In this document: in pieces, positions 8,341 to 16,707 of the stretch
Layout of the letters: the number at the start of each line of letters is the position of its first letter
Position numbering within the stretch: the first letter of the stretch is position 1
Assembly: GCF_040760005.1 (NCBI RefSeq)
Contig: NZ_CP099760.1
Location: 1,607,501-1,671,500 of the forward strand
DNA length: 64,000 bases
DNA from: Pseudomonas sp. stari2
Lineage (GTDB): Bacteria; Pseudomonadota; Gammaproteobacteria; Pseudomonadales; Pseudomonadaceae
Reading direction: 5' to 3'
Translations under genes and position numbers: made by a program
Notes under the pieces: generated by a model
What the model was told of the DNA's origin: nothing
Database searches by the model: none
What the model saw: only the letters and a program-made list of their open reading frames with translations

Positions 8341-9468
8341 TTACTGAGGCGAAACTTCGGTTTTAGGTTTGCCGAAGTGCCACTCGTAGACCACGAATTT
8401 GAAGTCCTTCAGGTCGCCCTTGGCGTCGAAGCTCAGGTCACCGGTAGGGGTCTTGAAGGTGCCGGCGTGAATGGCGGCCGCCACTTTGGCAGGGTCTTCG
8501 GATTTGGCAGCGGTGATACCCTGGGCAATCACTTCAACCGCCGAGTAGGACGGGAACACGAACGGGCCGCTCGGGTCTTCTTTCTTCGCCTTGAAGTCTT
8601 CAGCCAGCTTCTGGTTGGCCGGATCCTGGTCGAAGGACTTCGGCAGGGTTACCAGCAGGCCTTCGGACGCGTCCTTGGCGATCTGCGAGATGGAGTCGTT
8701 ACCCACGCCTTCCGGACCCATGAACTTGGCTTTCAGGCCTTTTTCCTGGGACTGACGCAGGATCAGGCCCAGCTCCGGGTGGTAGCCGCCGTAGTAGACG
8801 AAGTCGACGTTGGCTTGCTTGAGCTTGGAGATCATCGAGGAGAAGTCTTTGTCGCCGGCGTTGACGCCTTCGAACACGGCAACCTTGACGCCTTTGCCTT
8901 CCAAAGTTTTCTTCACGGCGGTGGCAATGCCTTCGCCGTATTGCTGTTTGTCGTGCAGAACAGCAACGATTTTCGGTTTCACGTGATCGGCAATGTAGTT
9001 ACCGGCGGCAGGGCCCTGGGCGCTGTCCAGACCGATGGTGCGGAACACCATTTTGTAACCACGGCTGGTGATGTCCGGGCTGGTGGCAGCCGGGGTAATC
9101 ATGATCACGCCTTCGTCTTCGTAAACGTCCGAAGCAGGCTGGGTGGAGCTGGAGCACAGGTGACCGACCACGAACTTGACGCCGTCGTTGACGACCTTGT
9201 TCGCAACGGCTACCGCTTGTTTCGGGTCGCAAGCGTCATCGTATTCAACGGCTTCGAGCTTCTTGCCGTCGACGCCGCCCTTGGCGTTGATCTGTTCGAT
9301 GGCCATTTTGGCGCCACTGAACTGCATGTCGCCGTACTGGGCTACCGGGCCGGTTTTAGGGCCGGCGATACCGATCTTGATGGTGTCAGCTGCGAACGAA
9401 TGGCTGGCAACCCCGGCCAGTACCATAGCGGCAAACAGTTTGGAAATCTGCTTAGTAGCCTTAGTCAT
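8341..9468 (-). CDS. livK: Branched-chain amino-acid periplasmic binding protein
   Basis: A 375-aa periplasmic protein with a clear signal peptide (LFAAMVLAGVASHSFA, cleavage near residue 26 before ADTIK). The mature part follows the LIV-binding fold: IGIAGPKTGPVAQYGDMQ, YDDACDPKQAVAVANKVV, VGHLCSSSTQPASDVYEDEG. A cysteine pair (C in DDAC and HLC) matches the disulfide of LivJ/LivK/BraC. It delivers Leu/Ile/Val (and often Ala/Thr) to LivHMGF encoded directly downstream. Pseudomonas literature also calls this gene braC. Confidence 0.95.
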   Translation of the reverse strand: MTKATKQISKLFAAMVLAGVASHSFAADTIKIGIAGPKTGPVAQYGDMQFSGAKMAIEQINAKGGVDGKKLEAVEYDDACDPKQAVAVANKVVNDGVKFVVGHLCSSSTQPASDVYEDEGVIMITPAATSPDITSRGYKMVFRTIGLDSAQGPAAGNYIADHVKPKIVAVLHDKQQYGEGIATAVKKTLEGKGVKVAVFEGVNAGDKDFSSMISKLKQANVDFVYYGGYHPELGLILRQSQEKGLKAKFMGPEGVGNDSISQIAKDASEGLLVTLPKSFDQDPANQKLAEDFKAKKEDPSGPFVFPSYSAVEVIAQGITAAKSEDPAKVAAAIHAGTFKTPTGDLSFDAKGDLKDFKFVVYEWHFGKPKTEVSPQ

Positions 9469-9820
9469 AGTGCTCCACTCTTACTGTTGTATTTTTTTAG
9501 AGTCCTGACGCCGTAGCAGCAGAACCGGGCTGGATATCTTCGCGATACCTTCCGGAAATGCCCCCGGCAACTGTACCGGTACAGTGTAGAGCGCCGGTTG
9601 TTGGCCTGGGAAGCTGGCGCCCAGGGGCAAATTCTGGAGATGTCGCTTTAGTGAAAGAAAAAGACAGAATTGCGGCGGGACGTTCAAAGGGCTTATACCC
9701 CGATCATCAGCATTCCCTGGCCTTCCTGCTCTTTTCGTTCGGTACAGCCTTTTGCTACCGGGTTTTTCTGCCGGACCACCGACGTTATCATTCGCGCCGA
9801 TTTCTTTTCCGGACAGTCCC
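9469..9820. other. Intergenic region between livK and the DUF2288 gene
   Basis: 352 bp without a convincing gene. It must hold the livK promoter (minus strand) and the promoter of the DUF2288 gene (plus strand). The one clear structured element is the 16-bp palindrome at 9570-9585. A 113-codon minus-strand frame crosses the region but has no family resemblance. Confidence 0.6.
9570..9585. promoter_or_regulatory. Perfect 16-bp palindrome upstream of livK, possible operator
   Basis: ACTGTACCGGTACAGT is a perfect palindrome located 102 bp upstream of the livK start. Its size and place fit a binding site for a dimeric regulator of the liv operon. The regulator is not identifiable from the sequence. 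Confidence 0.45.
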
Positions 9821-10126
9821 ATGAATCAAGAACCTAGCACCCTCTATGCCAAGCTGCTTGGTGAAACCGCATCTATTACCTGGAAAGAGCTGGAGCGCTT
9901 CTACGCCCAGGGTGCCCTATTGTGGGTCGATGGCGACCTGGATTTGATCGCCGTGGCCGAGGCCGTGGCATCGGATCAGGGCGAGAAAGTCGCTGCCTGG
10001 CTGGCCGAAGACAAGGTCGCCAAGCTGTCTGAAACGCGGGCGCTGGATATTTTCGAACGTGATCCAGAGATGTGGGCGGTGGTGGTTCGACCGTGGATCC
10101 TGGTCCAGGAAAGGGCGTTGGCCTGA
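9821..10126 (+). CDS. DUF2288 family protein
   Basis: A 101-aa, probably cytosolic protein with no signal peptide or membrane segment. The pattern LYAKLLGETASITWKELERFYAQGALLWVDGDLDLIAVAEAVASD is that of the DUF2288 family, found as a single conserved small gene in many gammaproteobacteria. The ATG at 9821 gives the family N-terminus; in-frame codons upstream to 9752 are not conserved in style. Function is unknown. A hairpin at 10263-10284 may end its transcript. Confidence 0.75.
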   Translation: MNQEPSTLYAKLLGETASITWKELERFYAQGALLWVDGDLDLIAVAEAVASDQGEKVAAWLAEDKVAKLSETRALDIFERDPEMWAVVVRPWILVQERALA

Positions 10127-10262
10127 AGGGTTGCACCTTGTTGGTGCGCACAATGGCCGAGGAAAAGTGTGTAGCCGAGTAGCGTGATGGCACGTTGCCG
10201 TAGAGAAATGCCACAAGCGCGGGTGGCATAACGGTGACGTAAACGTAACGGGCACAGTTTAG

Positions 10263-10290
10263 TAAGCAGCCTAACGGCTGCTTAATTGTT
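10263..10290 (+). terminator. Putative terminator after the DUF2288 gene
   Basis: TAAGCAGCC-taac-GGCTGCTTA hairpin followed by a T-rich stretch (ATTGTTTC), about 137 bp past the DUF2288 stop. Confidence 0.55.
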
Positions 10291-10341
10291 TCGGGATGTT
10301 GGAAAGGTTGGATAAATCGGGGAATTCGAGGGCCTCATCTT

Positions 10342-10394
10342 GAGCAGGCTCGCTCCCACAGGAAACATCTTCCAATGTGGGAGCGAGCCTGCTC
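10342..10394. repeat. Inverted pair of Pseudomonas REP sequences (REPIN-like)
   Basis: Two perfect 19-bp arms, GAGCAGGCTCGCTCCCACA (10342-10360) and its complement (10376-10394), face each other around a 15-bp spacer. The TGTGGGAGCGAGCCTGCTCGCGA core is the well-known dispersed extragenic palindrome of fluorescent Pseudomonas. It lies 26 bp beyond the stop of the tubulin-like gene, where it could also stabilise or end the mRNA. Confidence 0.9.
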
Positions 10395-10419
10395 GCGAAG
10401 GGCGCGACTCGGTTCAGGA

Positions 10420-12621
10420 TCAGACCGAGTAAGTCTTGCCAGTATGGTTATTCAGCGAGATGACCTTGGTCTTGCCGATCCGGTGACGGTAAATCTCGCG
10501 CAGGTATTTGATCGACTTCTTCACACAATCTCGCGACAGGCGGATGTCGTTGATCGAGACAAATTTTTCTTTGTCGTTGATCAGCTCGCGGTACTTCTTC
10601 TCGTACATCGGTTTGATCGCGTACCAGTTGGTATCGAGGATCTTCGCCGGGTTCTCGAACTCGTTGAGCAGGTCATCGATACGCGCTTCATCGAATTCTT
10701 CATTGATGATGAAGTCGAGGATCGAGTTGTCCAGGGTCTCGTCGAAACGGTACGGGGTCTTCGCGAAGCAGCGCTTGATGAACGCCACAATCAGGGTCAG
10801 GAAGTCATCCGACAGGCACGGGCTCTTGGCGATCAGGGTGGTCAGCGACAGGTTGGCCGAGGCGCCGATCACCAGCGCGTAACGCTTCAGTGTGGTGTTG
10901 GGGAACAGGCTGTTGAGGTGGGTCTTCAACCGGTTCAGGTCCATGTACGACAGCTTGTAGTCTTTGGGCAACGAGACGATCGAGACCACCGACGAGCAGT
11001 TCTTGAAGAAGTGCAGGTCGTGCAGCGCAGCCGCGTCATAGCCGGAGTTCTTGTACTGTTCGAGCGAGGCGCGATAGCGCTTGGATTCGATCGGCAGCAG
11101 GCTGATGCCTTCGATGGCCTGGGTGACTTTGTTGAAGTGCGGCAGGTCGATCGAGCGGAAGAACAGATCGTCGATGTTCAGGCGCTGTGGCTCTTTGTCG
11201 AACACTTTGAATTTGTCGCTGCTCGGCGGCGGCGTTTCCGGCACCACGGATTCTGCGTAGGCAATCGCCACCGGGCCAGCCAGACTCATGAACAGATCGT
11301 TGGCGTCCAGGCGAATGGTCTCGCCGATATCGATGCCGGCACGACGGAAATAGTTCTGGTCGTAGTCGGTCGTGACTGCCTGGGCCGTCAGAATGTTGAA
11401 GATCTGCTGCGAGATGTACTGGTTGGCGTGCTTCTCCATCGCATTGACATCAATGTTCTGGATGTTGCCGTCGTCGCTCTCTTCGGCGTAACGCATGATG
11501 TCGTTGGAGATCAGCATCATCGCGTTCCATGGGCGGATACGGCCCATGACGCTGGCTTCGCTGCTGTCTTCGTTGGCGAAGTTGTATGAGAAATCCCATT
11601 CCTCCGACAGGTATTTGCACAGCAGGCGACCGGCGTTGATGTGCAGCGCCTCGGACATTTCGCTGCGGTGGTCGGAAATGTTCGGCAGCACGCAGATGCC
11701 GCTGGTGAAGATCGGCTCGAACACGAACGAATGACCGCTCTTGCCGTCATGCTCGTCCATCGGCTTGGTGTCGAACGTCTTGTTCATGTACGAGTGCTGC
11801 TGGGCCAGGCCGAATTCCGAGGCCATGCCTGAACCGGTACCGCCGCCGGCACTGAAGATCGAGAAATACAGGCGCGACTGGTTGGCCTTGATGCCGCAGC
11901 TGTCGATCAGGTACGAGTGGATCATTTTCCAGTCAGGGCTGGAGAAACGCTGGGTGTCCTTGTTCAGGATGATCTTCGCCAGGTACTGGCCGAGGATCGG
12001 CGCGTTACCAGCGCCACCGGCGTGGACTTCGGACAAGTCCATGATCTTCATTTTGCTGTAGTCGCGCAGGAAGCCACTTTTCTCGCCCTTGCGCGAGAAA
12101 CGGATGCGCCCGGCAATGTCCTTGTCGAGGTCGCCGAGCATCACCAAGGGTTCCACCAGGAACACCGGTTTGGTCGATTTGTTCGGGCCGATCCGCAGGT
12201 TCTGCTTGATCCACTGGGCCGGGCTGTAGCCTTTGTCGGAGGCCAGGCGACGGTCAGCCACGCGGTCTTCGTTGTTGAATTCGTTGAGGTAGAACTTGCG
12301 CGCGTTGTACACCAGCTCCGCCACGTCGAGGGCGATGTTGGAGCCGCAGCGACCGAGGCCGATCAGGCACACCGACGGGAATTCCTGGTCGTTGTGCTGC
12401 TCGTTGTCGCCTTCCAGGTGCGGCGGGCGCGGGAACACCAGGTCACGCAGGCCGTCGAGGTTGTCGAGGATGCGATCGGTGTTGGTTTCGGTGAAGTACA
12501 GGTATTGCTGGGTGCCCAGAGGGCGCGAAGGAGGCAATGGCTTCATCGGGGCAGGGCTGTTCGCCGCAGGGCTCAGGGTCAGATCGGATACCGCGGTGGC
12601 CGGATTGTTTTTAGAAGTCAT
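10420..12621 (-). CDS. Tubulin/FtsZ-superfamily-like protein of unknown function
   Basis: A 733-aa protein with the ordered nucleotide-binding loops of tubulin/FtsZ: T1-like GLGRCGSN (residues 88-95), T3-like AGGAGNAP (201-208; compare FtsZ GAGANP), the tubulin signature GGGTGSG (259-265), an Asn-Asp pair in SNDIM (372-376; compare FtsZ AANDVL) and a T7-like RLDANDLFMSL (437-447; compare FtsZ NVDFADVRTVM). A proline-rich ~80-aa N-terminal extension and a ~280-aa C-terminal region flank this core. It is much longer than FtsZ (~390 aa) and may belong to the 'tubulin-like' Pfam family Tubulin_2. The start is set at ATG 12621; a GTG at 12660 is possible. It appears monocistronic. GTPase or polymer activity is inferred. 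Confidence 0.75.
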   Translation of the reverse strand: MTSKNNPATAVSDLTLSPAANSPAPMKPLPPSRPLGTQQYLYFTETNTDRILDNLDGLRDLVFPRPPHLEGDNEQHNDQEFPSVCLIGLGRCGSNIALDVAELVYNARKFYLNEFNNEDRVADRRLASDKGYSPAQWIKQNLRIGPNKSTKPVFLVEPLVMLGDLDKDIAGRIRFSRKGEKSGFLRDYSKMKIMDLSEVHAGGAGNAPILGQYLAKIILNKDTQRFSSPDWKMIHSYLIDSCGIKANQSRLYFSIFSAGGGTGSGMASEFGLAQQHSYMNKTFDTKPMDEHDGKSGHSFVFEPIFTSGICVLPNISDHRSEMSEALHINAGRLLCKYLSEEWDFSYNFANEDSSEASVMGRIRPWNAMMLISNDIMRYAEESDDGNIQNIDVNAMEKHANQYISQQIFNILTAQAVTTDYDQNYFRRAGIDIGETIRLDANDLFMSLAGPVAIAYAESVVPETPPPSSDKFKVFDKEPQRLNIDDLFFRSIDLPHFNKVTQAIEGISLLPIESKRYRASLEQYKNSGYDAAALHDLHFFKNCSSVVSIVSLPKDYKLSYMDLNRLKTHLNSLFPNTTLKRYALVIGASANLSLTTLIAKSPCLSDDFLTLIVAFIKRCFAKTPYRFDETLDNSILDFIINEEFDEARIDDLLNEFENPAKILDTNWYAIKPMYEKKYRELINDKEKFVSINDIRLSRDCVKKSIKYLREIYRHRIGKTKVISLNNHTGKTYSV

Positions 12622-12818
12622 TGTGCGCCATTTACCTGGACTGGTTGGCTCGGCGACCACTGTCGTCGAGCCTCACGGAATGGGAATCTCGCGTCTTTTT
12701 TCTGCGCGTATTTGGCCCGTGCGTCAGGGTCTTTGCCTGTGTGTCGCACGGGGGAATCCTTTCCTGATTGATGATGGATCGGCCATGATTCGGCGATCTT
12801 TAATCAAAAGGAGGCTAA

Positions 12819-13715
12819 ATGATGTCAACGCTACCTTCGTTGGGGTTTGCCGGAATCGGCCTGATGGGCCTGCCGATGTGCCGGCGTCTGCTGGCGGCGG
12901 GTTATCCGCTGACGGTGTGGAACCGCAACCCGGACAAATGTGCGCCGCTGGTCGAGGCGGGTGCCCGGCAAGTCGCGACCTCGGCCGAACTGTGCGGACA
13001 CGCCGACGTGGTGATGCTGTGCCTGGCCGACACGGCCGTGGTGCGCGAGGTAGTGTTTGGCCCGGCCGGTGTTGCTGAAGGCGCAAGAAACGGCCAGTTG
13101 CTGGTGGACTTTTCCAGCCTTGAACCGACAGCGACTCGCGAGATGGCAGCAGAACTGGCGCAAAAGACCGGCATGGCCTGGCTCGATTCACCGGTGTCCG
13201 GCGGCGTGGTCGGGGCCGAGGCTGGCAGTCTGGCAATCATGGTCGGTGGTGACGCCGCAGATCTTGATAGTGTTCGCCCGGTGTTGCTCACCCTCGGTCA
13301 GCGCGTCACGCACATGGGCGGCATCGGTGCCGGCCAGGTGACCAAGGCCTGCAATCAGATGATTGTTGCCTGCAATGCGCTGGTGATTGCCGAAGTGGTC
13401 GCGCTGGCCGAGCAGTCCGGGGTCGACGCCAGCCTGATTGCCAAGGCGCTGGCCGGTGGTTTTGCCGATTCGAAGCCGCTGCAGATCCTCGCTCCGCAAA
13501 TGGCCGAAAGCCGTTTCGAACCGGTGAAATGGCATGTGCGCACGCTGCTCAAGGATCTCGATACGGCGGTGAAGTTTTCCCGAGAAGTCGGCTCGGCCAC
13601 ACCGATCAGCGGATTGGCCGCACAACTGATGCGCCTGCATGGGGCGCAGGGCTTTTTGGAGAAAGATCCATCGACACTGGTGAAAATGTACCGCGAGCCA
13701 GCGTCAGCGGATTGA
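12819..13715 (+). CDS. Beta-hydroxyacid dehydrogenase (HIBADH/GarR family)
   Basis: A 298-aa NAD(P)-dependent oxidoreductase. The N-terminal Rossmann motif GFAGIGLMGLPMCRRL, the substrate-loop DSPVSGGVVGAEAGSL (~residues 125-140) and the helix with the catalytic Lys, GAGQVTKACNQMIVA (~170-185), are all intact. The family includes 3-hydroxyisobutyrate dehydrogenase, tartronate semialdehyde reductase and glyoxylate reductases; the exact substrate cannot be assigned. A strong RBS (AAAAGGAGG) precedes ATGATG at 12819. Its last 110 bp overlap the 3' end of the convergent c-di-GMP gene. Confidence 0.92.
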   Translation: MMSTLPSLGFAGIGLMGLPMCRRLLAAGYPLTVWNRNPDKCAPLVEAGARQVATSAELCGHADVVMLCLADTAVVREVVFGPAGVAEGARNGQLLVDFSSLEPTATREMAAELAQKTGMAWLDSPVSGGVVGAEAGSLAIMVGGDAADLDSVRPVLLTLGQRVTHMGGIGAGQVTKACNQMIVACNALVIAEVVALAEQSGVDASLIAKALAGGFADSKPLQILAPQMAESRFEPVKWHVRTLLKDLDTAVKFSREVGSATPISGLAAQLMRLHGAQGFLEKDPSTLVKMYREPASAD

Positions 13716-15888
13716 TCGAGTGGGCGTGTTTGCGTTGATTGATCTCTTCGAGGACCGGGCGCAGTTCGTGCAGCGGCACCGGACGGCTGAGCAGGTAACC
13801 TTGAATGAAGTCGCAGCCGGAGCGCTCGAGGAATTCGTATTGCTCCAGGCTTTCCACGCCTTCGGTGACCACCTGCAAGTGCAGGGTGTGGGCCATGACG
13901 ATGATCGCCTGGACGATTTCCATGTCGGCGGTGGCCTTGGGAATATCGAGAATAAATGAGCGGTCGACCTTCAAGGTGTTGAGCGGCAGCCGCTTGAGGT
14001 AAGCCAGCGACGAATAGCCGGTGCCGAAATCGTCGATCGACAGCGAGACACCCAGGGCGCGGATCTGCCGCAACAGCACTAGCGTGTTGGCGATGTTGCC
14101 CATCAGGGCGTTTTCGGTCACCTCCAGCTCCAGCCGTTCGGGGGCGACGCCGGCACTGCGCAAGGCATATTCGATTTCATTGGCCAGTTCTTCCCGCGCC
14201 AGATTCAGGGGGGAGCAGTTCCAGGCGATTTTCAAGTCGCTGCAGCCGTGGCGCGACAGCTCGCCCAGGTCTTCGCAGGCCTTGCGCAGCACCCAGTTGT
14301 CCAGCTCCGCGATCAGGCCGTTGTTTTCGGCGATGGCGATAAAACGGTCCGGGGTCAGCAGGCCGTGCACCGGATGCTGCCAGCGAATCAGCGCTTCGAG
14401 CTTGGTGACCTTGCCGGTCTTCAATTCGAAGATCGGCTGGTAATACAGCATCAACCCGTTCTCTTCGCGCAGGGCATGGCGCAGTTCTTCCTCCAGTTGC
14501 AGTTCCAGGCTGGCGCGGTTTTTCAGGTTGGAATCGAAAAAGTGCACGCCGTTGCGCCCGGCGCCCTTGGATTGATACAGCGCCAGGTCCGCGTGTTTGA
14601 GCAGTTCATCACAGGTGGTGCCGTCTTCGGGAAACAGGCTGATGCCGATGCTGGTGGTCATCACCATGCGCCGCCCCGCCAGTTCGATCGGCTCCTTCAT
14701 CTTGAGCATGATGCGCTGGGCCAGGTTGCGCGCCTCTTCACGGTCGCGCAGGCCAATGAGGATGCAGAATTCGTCCCCGCCAAAACGGGCAACCACGTCT
14801 TCATGGCCGCGCACCGAGCCTTTGATGTGCTGGGCGATGACCTTGAGCAACTCGTCACCGGCGTCATGACCAAGGCTGTCATTGATGCGCTTGAAGTGGT
14901 CGATGTCGAGAAACATCACCGCGAGCATGCCGCCCTCGGTGGATTTCTGGCTGAGCTTTTCAGCAAAGAGCTGGTTGAAACCGCGACGGTTGATCAGGTT
15001 GGTCAGCGCATCGTAATTGGCTGCCTGTTGCAGCGACATCCGCGCCTGATCGAGCTGGCTGAGCAGCATGTTGACCCGGCGCAGGTCTTGCTCCTTGTTC
15101 TGCAGTTTCTTGTCGGCGAGTGCGGCGCTGATGGCGCTACCGAGGATCAGCAGGGTGATAAAGGCGACGGTGAGCCCCAGTTGCAAGTGGCTGGAATCGA
15201 CCTTCAGTGTGGGAATTCTTCCCTCCGGGAGGACCAGTTGCAACGCTGCCATGCCCGTTAAGTGCATGCTGATGATGCCGGCCCCGAGAATCAGGGTAGC
15301 CACGTATTTGAGCATCTGGTTGTGCAGGCCGCTGCCTTCACGCAAATTCCCGGCCACCCACAGCGCGGCGAAACTGGCACCGATGGCAATCAGGATCGAC
15401 AGCCCGAACAAGGTCGGTTCGTAGTAGGCGGTGGCGGCGGATTGCATGGCGGCCATGCCGACGTAGTGCATGCCGGCGATGCCCAGACCGATGACGATGG
15501 CGGTCTTGAAGTATTGCAGCAGACTGGGCTGCGGTTCGCTGAGGGTGTGCATCGCCAGCCAGGAGGCCAGCACGGCGATCACCAGGGAGAACAGGGTAAT
15601 GGCCAGGTCGTACTGGATGTCGATCGGTGTCTGGAACGCCAGCATGCTGATGAAATGCATGGCCCAGATGCCGCCGGCCAGACAAGTGGCGCCGATCCAG
15701 CGCCAGAGCCTGCGCGATCCGGGATCTTCAGCATGGCCGACGCGTTCCGCCATATCGAGGGTGGCGAAACTCGCGGCACACGCCACCAGATAGGCGACCA
15801 GCACCAGCAAGGGATTGTGTGTGCAATTGAGAATGACCTGCCCGCTCTCCGGCAGCTCGGCAACAAACTGCAAACCAAGCCACTCCAT
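13606..15888 (-). CDS. MHYT-GGDEF-EAL membrane c-di-GMP signalling protein
   Basis: A 760-aa inner-membrane protein. An N-terminal seven-helix MHYT sensor (motifs MHF ~77, MHYVGM ~140, MHLTGM ~208, thought to bind metal or gas) is followed by a coiled linker, a GGDEF domain (GGDEF at 370-374) and an EAL domain (EAL at 498-500, EVTENAL, DDFGTGYSSL). Both active-site motifs are intact, so cyclase and phosphodiesterase activities are possible. A product-inhibition RxxD at the normal position is not seen (GHED instead). The C-terminal ~37 residues overlap the convergent dehydrogenase gene. Confidence 0.95.
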   Translation of the reverse strand: MEWLGLQFVAELPESGQVILNCTHNPLLVLVAYLVACAASFATLDMAERVGHAEDPGSRRLWRWIGATCLAGGIWAMHFISMLAFQTPIDIQYDLAITLFSLVIAVLASWLAMHTLSEPQPSLLQYFKTAIVIGLGIAGMHYVGMAAMQSAATAYYEPTLFGLSILIAIGASFAALWVAGNLREGSGLHNQMLKYVATLILGAGIISMHLTGMAALQLVLPEGRIPTLKVDSSHLQLGLTVAFITLLILGSAISAALADKKLQNKEQDLRRVNMLLSQLDQARMSLQQAANYDALTNLINRRGFNQLFAEKLSQKSTEGGMLAVMFLDIDHFKRINDSLGHDAGDELLKVIAQHIKGSVRGHEDVVARFGGDEFCILIGLRDREEARNLAQRIMLKMKEPIELAGRRMVMTTSIGISLFPEDGTTCDELLKHADLALYQSKGAGRNGVHFFDSNLKNRASLELQLEEELRHALREENGLMLYYQPIFELKTGKVTKLEALIRWQHPVHGLLTPDRFIAIAENNGLIAELDNWVLRKACEDLGELSRHGCSDLKIAWNCSPLNLAREELANEIEYALRSAGVAPERLELEVTENALMGNIANTLVLLRQIRALGVSLSIDDFGTGYSSLAYLKRLPLNTLKVDRSFILDIPKATADMEIVQAIIVMAHTLHLQVVTEGVESLEQYEFLERSGCDFIQGYLLSRPVPLHELRPVLEEINQRKHAHSINPLTLARGTFSPVSMDLSPKSPAPHAGASVVRPIR

Positions 15889-16052
15889 AGCATGCCCCGT
15901 CTCTGAGTGCTTCCTTACTGCGTCATCAACGCAGGCGAATGAATGCAGTATAGAGGCCGATCTCGGGGCGCAAGCGGTGATGGCACATTGGCTCTAATGA
16001 TTTTGGCATGAGCGTCATAGCGATTGGTGCTAAGTCTCGCAGGCTCGGTTTC

Positions 16053-16406
16053 TCAGGCCACTTCGTTCCAGTGCGGTTGCAATGGCGGCAGGCCAAAACG
16101 GGCACGCGCCTTGTCGCAGTCGGGATTCTGCTCGCCGTTTTCCCACGACGCCTCGAACTCGCGGCAGGGGCTGGAACGCTTGTCGTAGATCGTGCAGGCC
16201 ACCGATTTTCCGACTTCGCCTTCCAGCGCGGTGCAGCGCGGCGCCTTGCGGTCGGTGCCGATCATGGCGACCCGGCTGGGCGTGATCTGGGTGACCAGTT
16301 CATCAGGCACGGTTCCGCCGGAGGATGCACATTCACCCCAGAAAAATGACACACGAAAATGGGAACAGCAGGCACCGCAATTCAGACACGGACTGACATC
16401 GGACAT
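16053..16406 (-). CDS. YkgJ-family cysteine-cluster protein
   Basis: A 117-aa cytosolic protein with the cluster CLNCGACCSHF near the N-terminus and further Cys at GEC, RCTAL, ACTIYDKRSSPCREF and PDC, the pattern of the YkgJ/CxxCxxCC Zn/Fe-chelating family. It probably binds an iron-sulfur cluster or zinc; its biological role is not known. The ATG at 16406 places the Cys cluster at residues 7-13 as usual for the family. It is a single gene convergent with nothing close by. Confidence 0.88.
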   Translation of the reverse strand: MSDVSPCLNCGACCSHFRVSFFWGECASSGGTVPDELVTQITPSRVAMIGTDRKAPRCTALEGEVGKSVACTIYDKRSSPCREFEASWENGEQNPDCDKARARFGLPPLQPHWNEVA

Positions 16407-16707
16407 GGGAGGGGCATCAAAGGGATTGATCGGCTGGATCCGGACGGATCCGGCGCCATTCTAGGCTTTGCCACGGCGTTGGGAAGGGGGGCGCGAAAGT
16501 ATTTTTTCATTGCCGGATTTTTCCGCAAAACCCCCGGTTTTCGGGGGATTCGAGCCTTTTCAAGCGCTTACGTTTCGTTACAGTGCCATGGCTCCCTATC
16601 AGGCTGACGAATGATCACAGACAGTCCCGACGAGCGTGACTAGATTGCAGGTTCCGGGCTCGGATGCGTCGGCAGTGAAGCCCTATAACAATAAAAGAGA
16701 CGGACCC
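16407..16707. other. Intergenic region between the YkgJ-type gene and the MFS gene
   Basis: About 300 bp holding the two divergent promoters. A GC-rich hairpin (CCCCCGgtttt-CGGGGG) lies at 16531-16547. No small ORF with a convincing RBS was seen. Confidence 0.5.

Noticed and set aside
7435..9516. A 693-codon open frame antisense to livH and livK
   Set aside because: It crosses two clear transporter genes and the livK leader, with His/Gln/Gly-rich composition typical of antisense shadows.
9481..9822. A 113-codon minus-strand frame in the livK leader
   Set aside because: It starts inside the DUF2288 gene start region and covers the promoter; no family resemblance.
16531..16547. GC hairpin CCCCCG/CGGGGG as a terminator
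   Set aside because: It lies between divergent promoters with no gene ending nearby and has no T-run.
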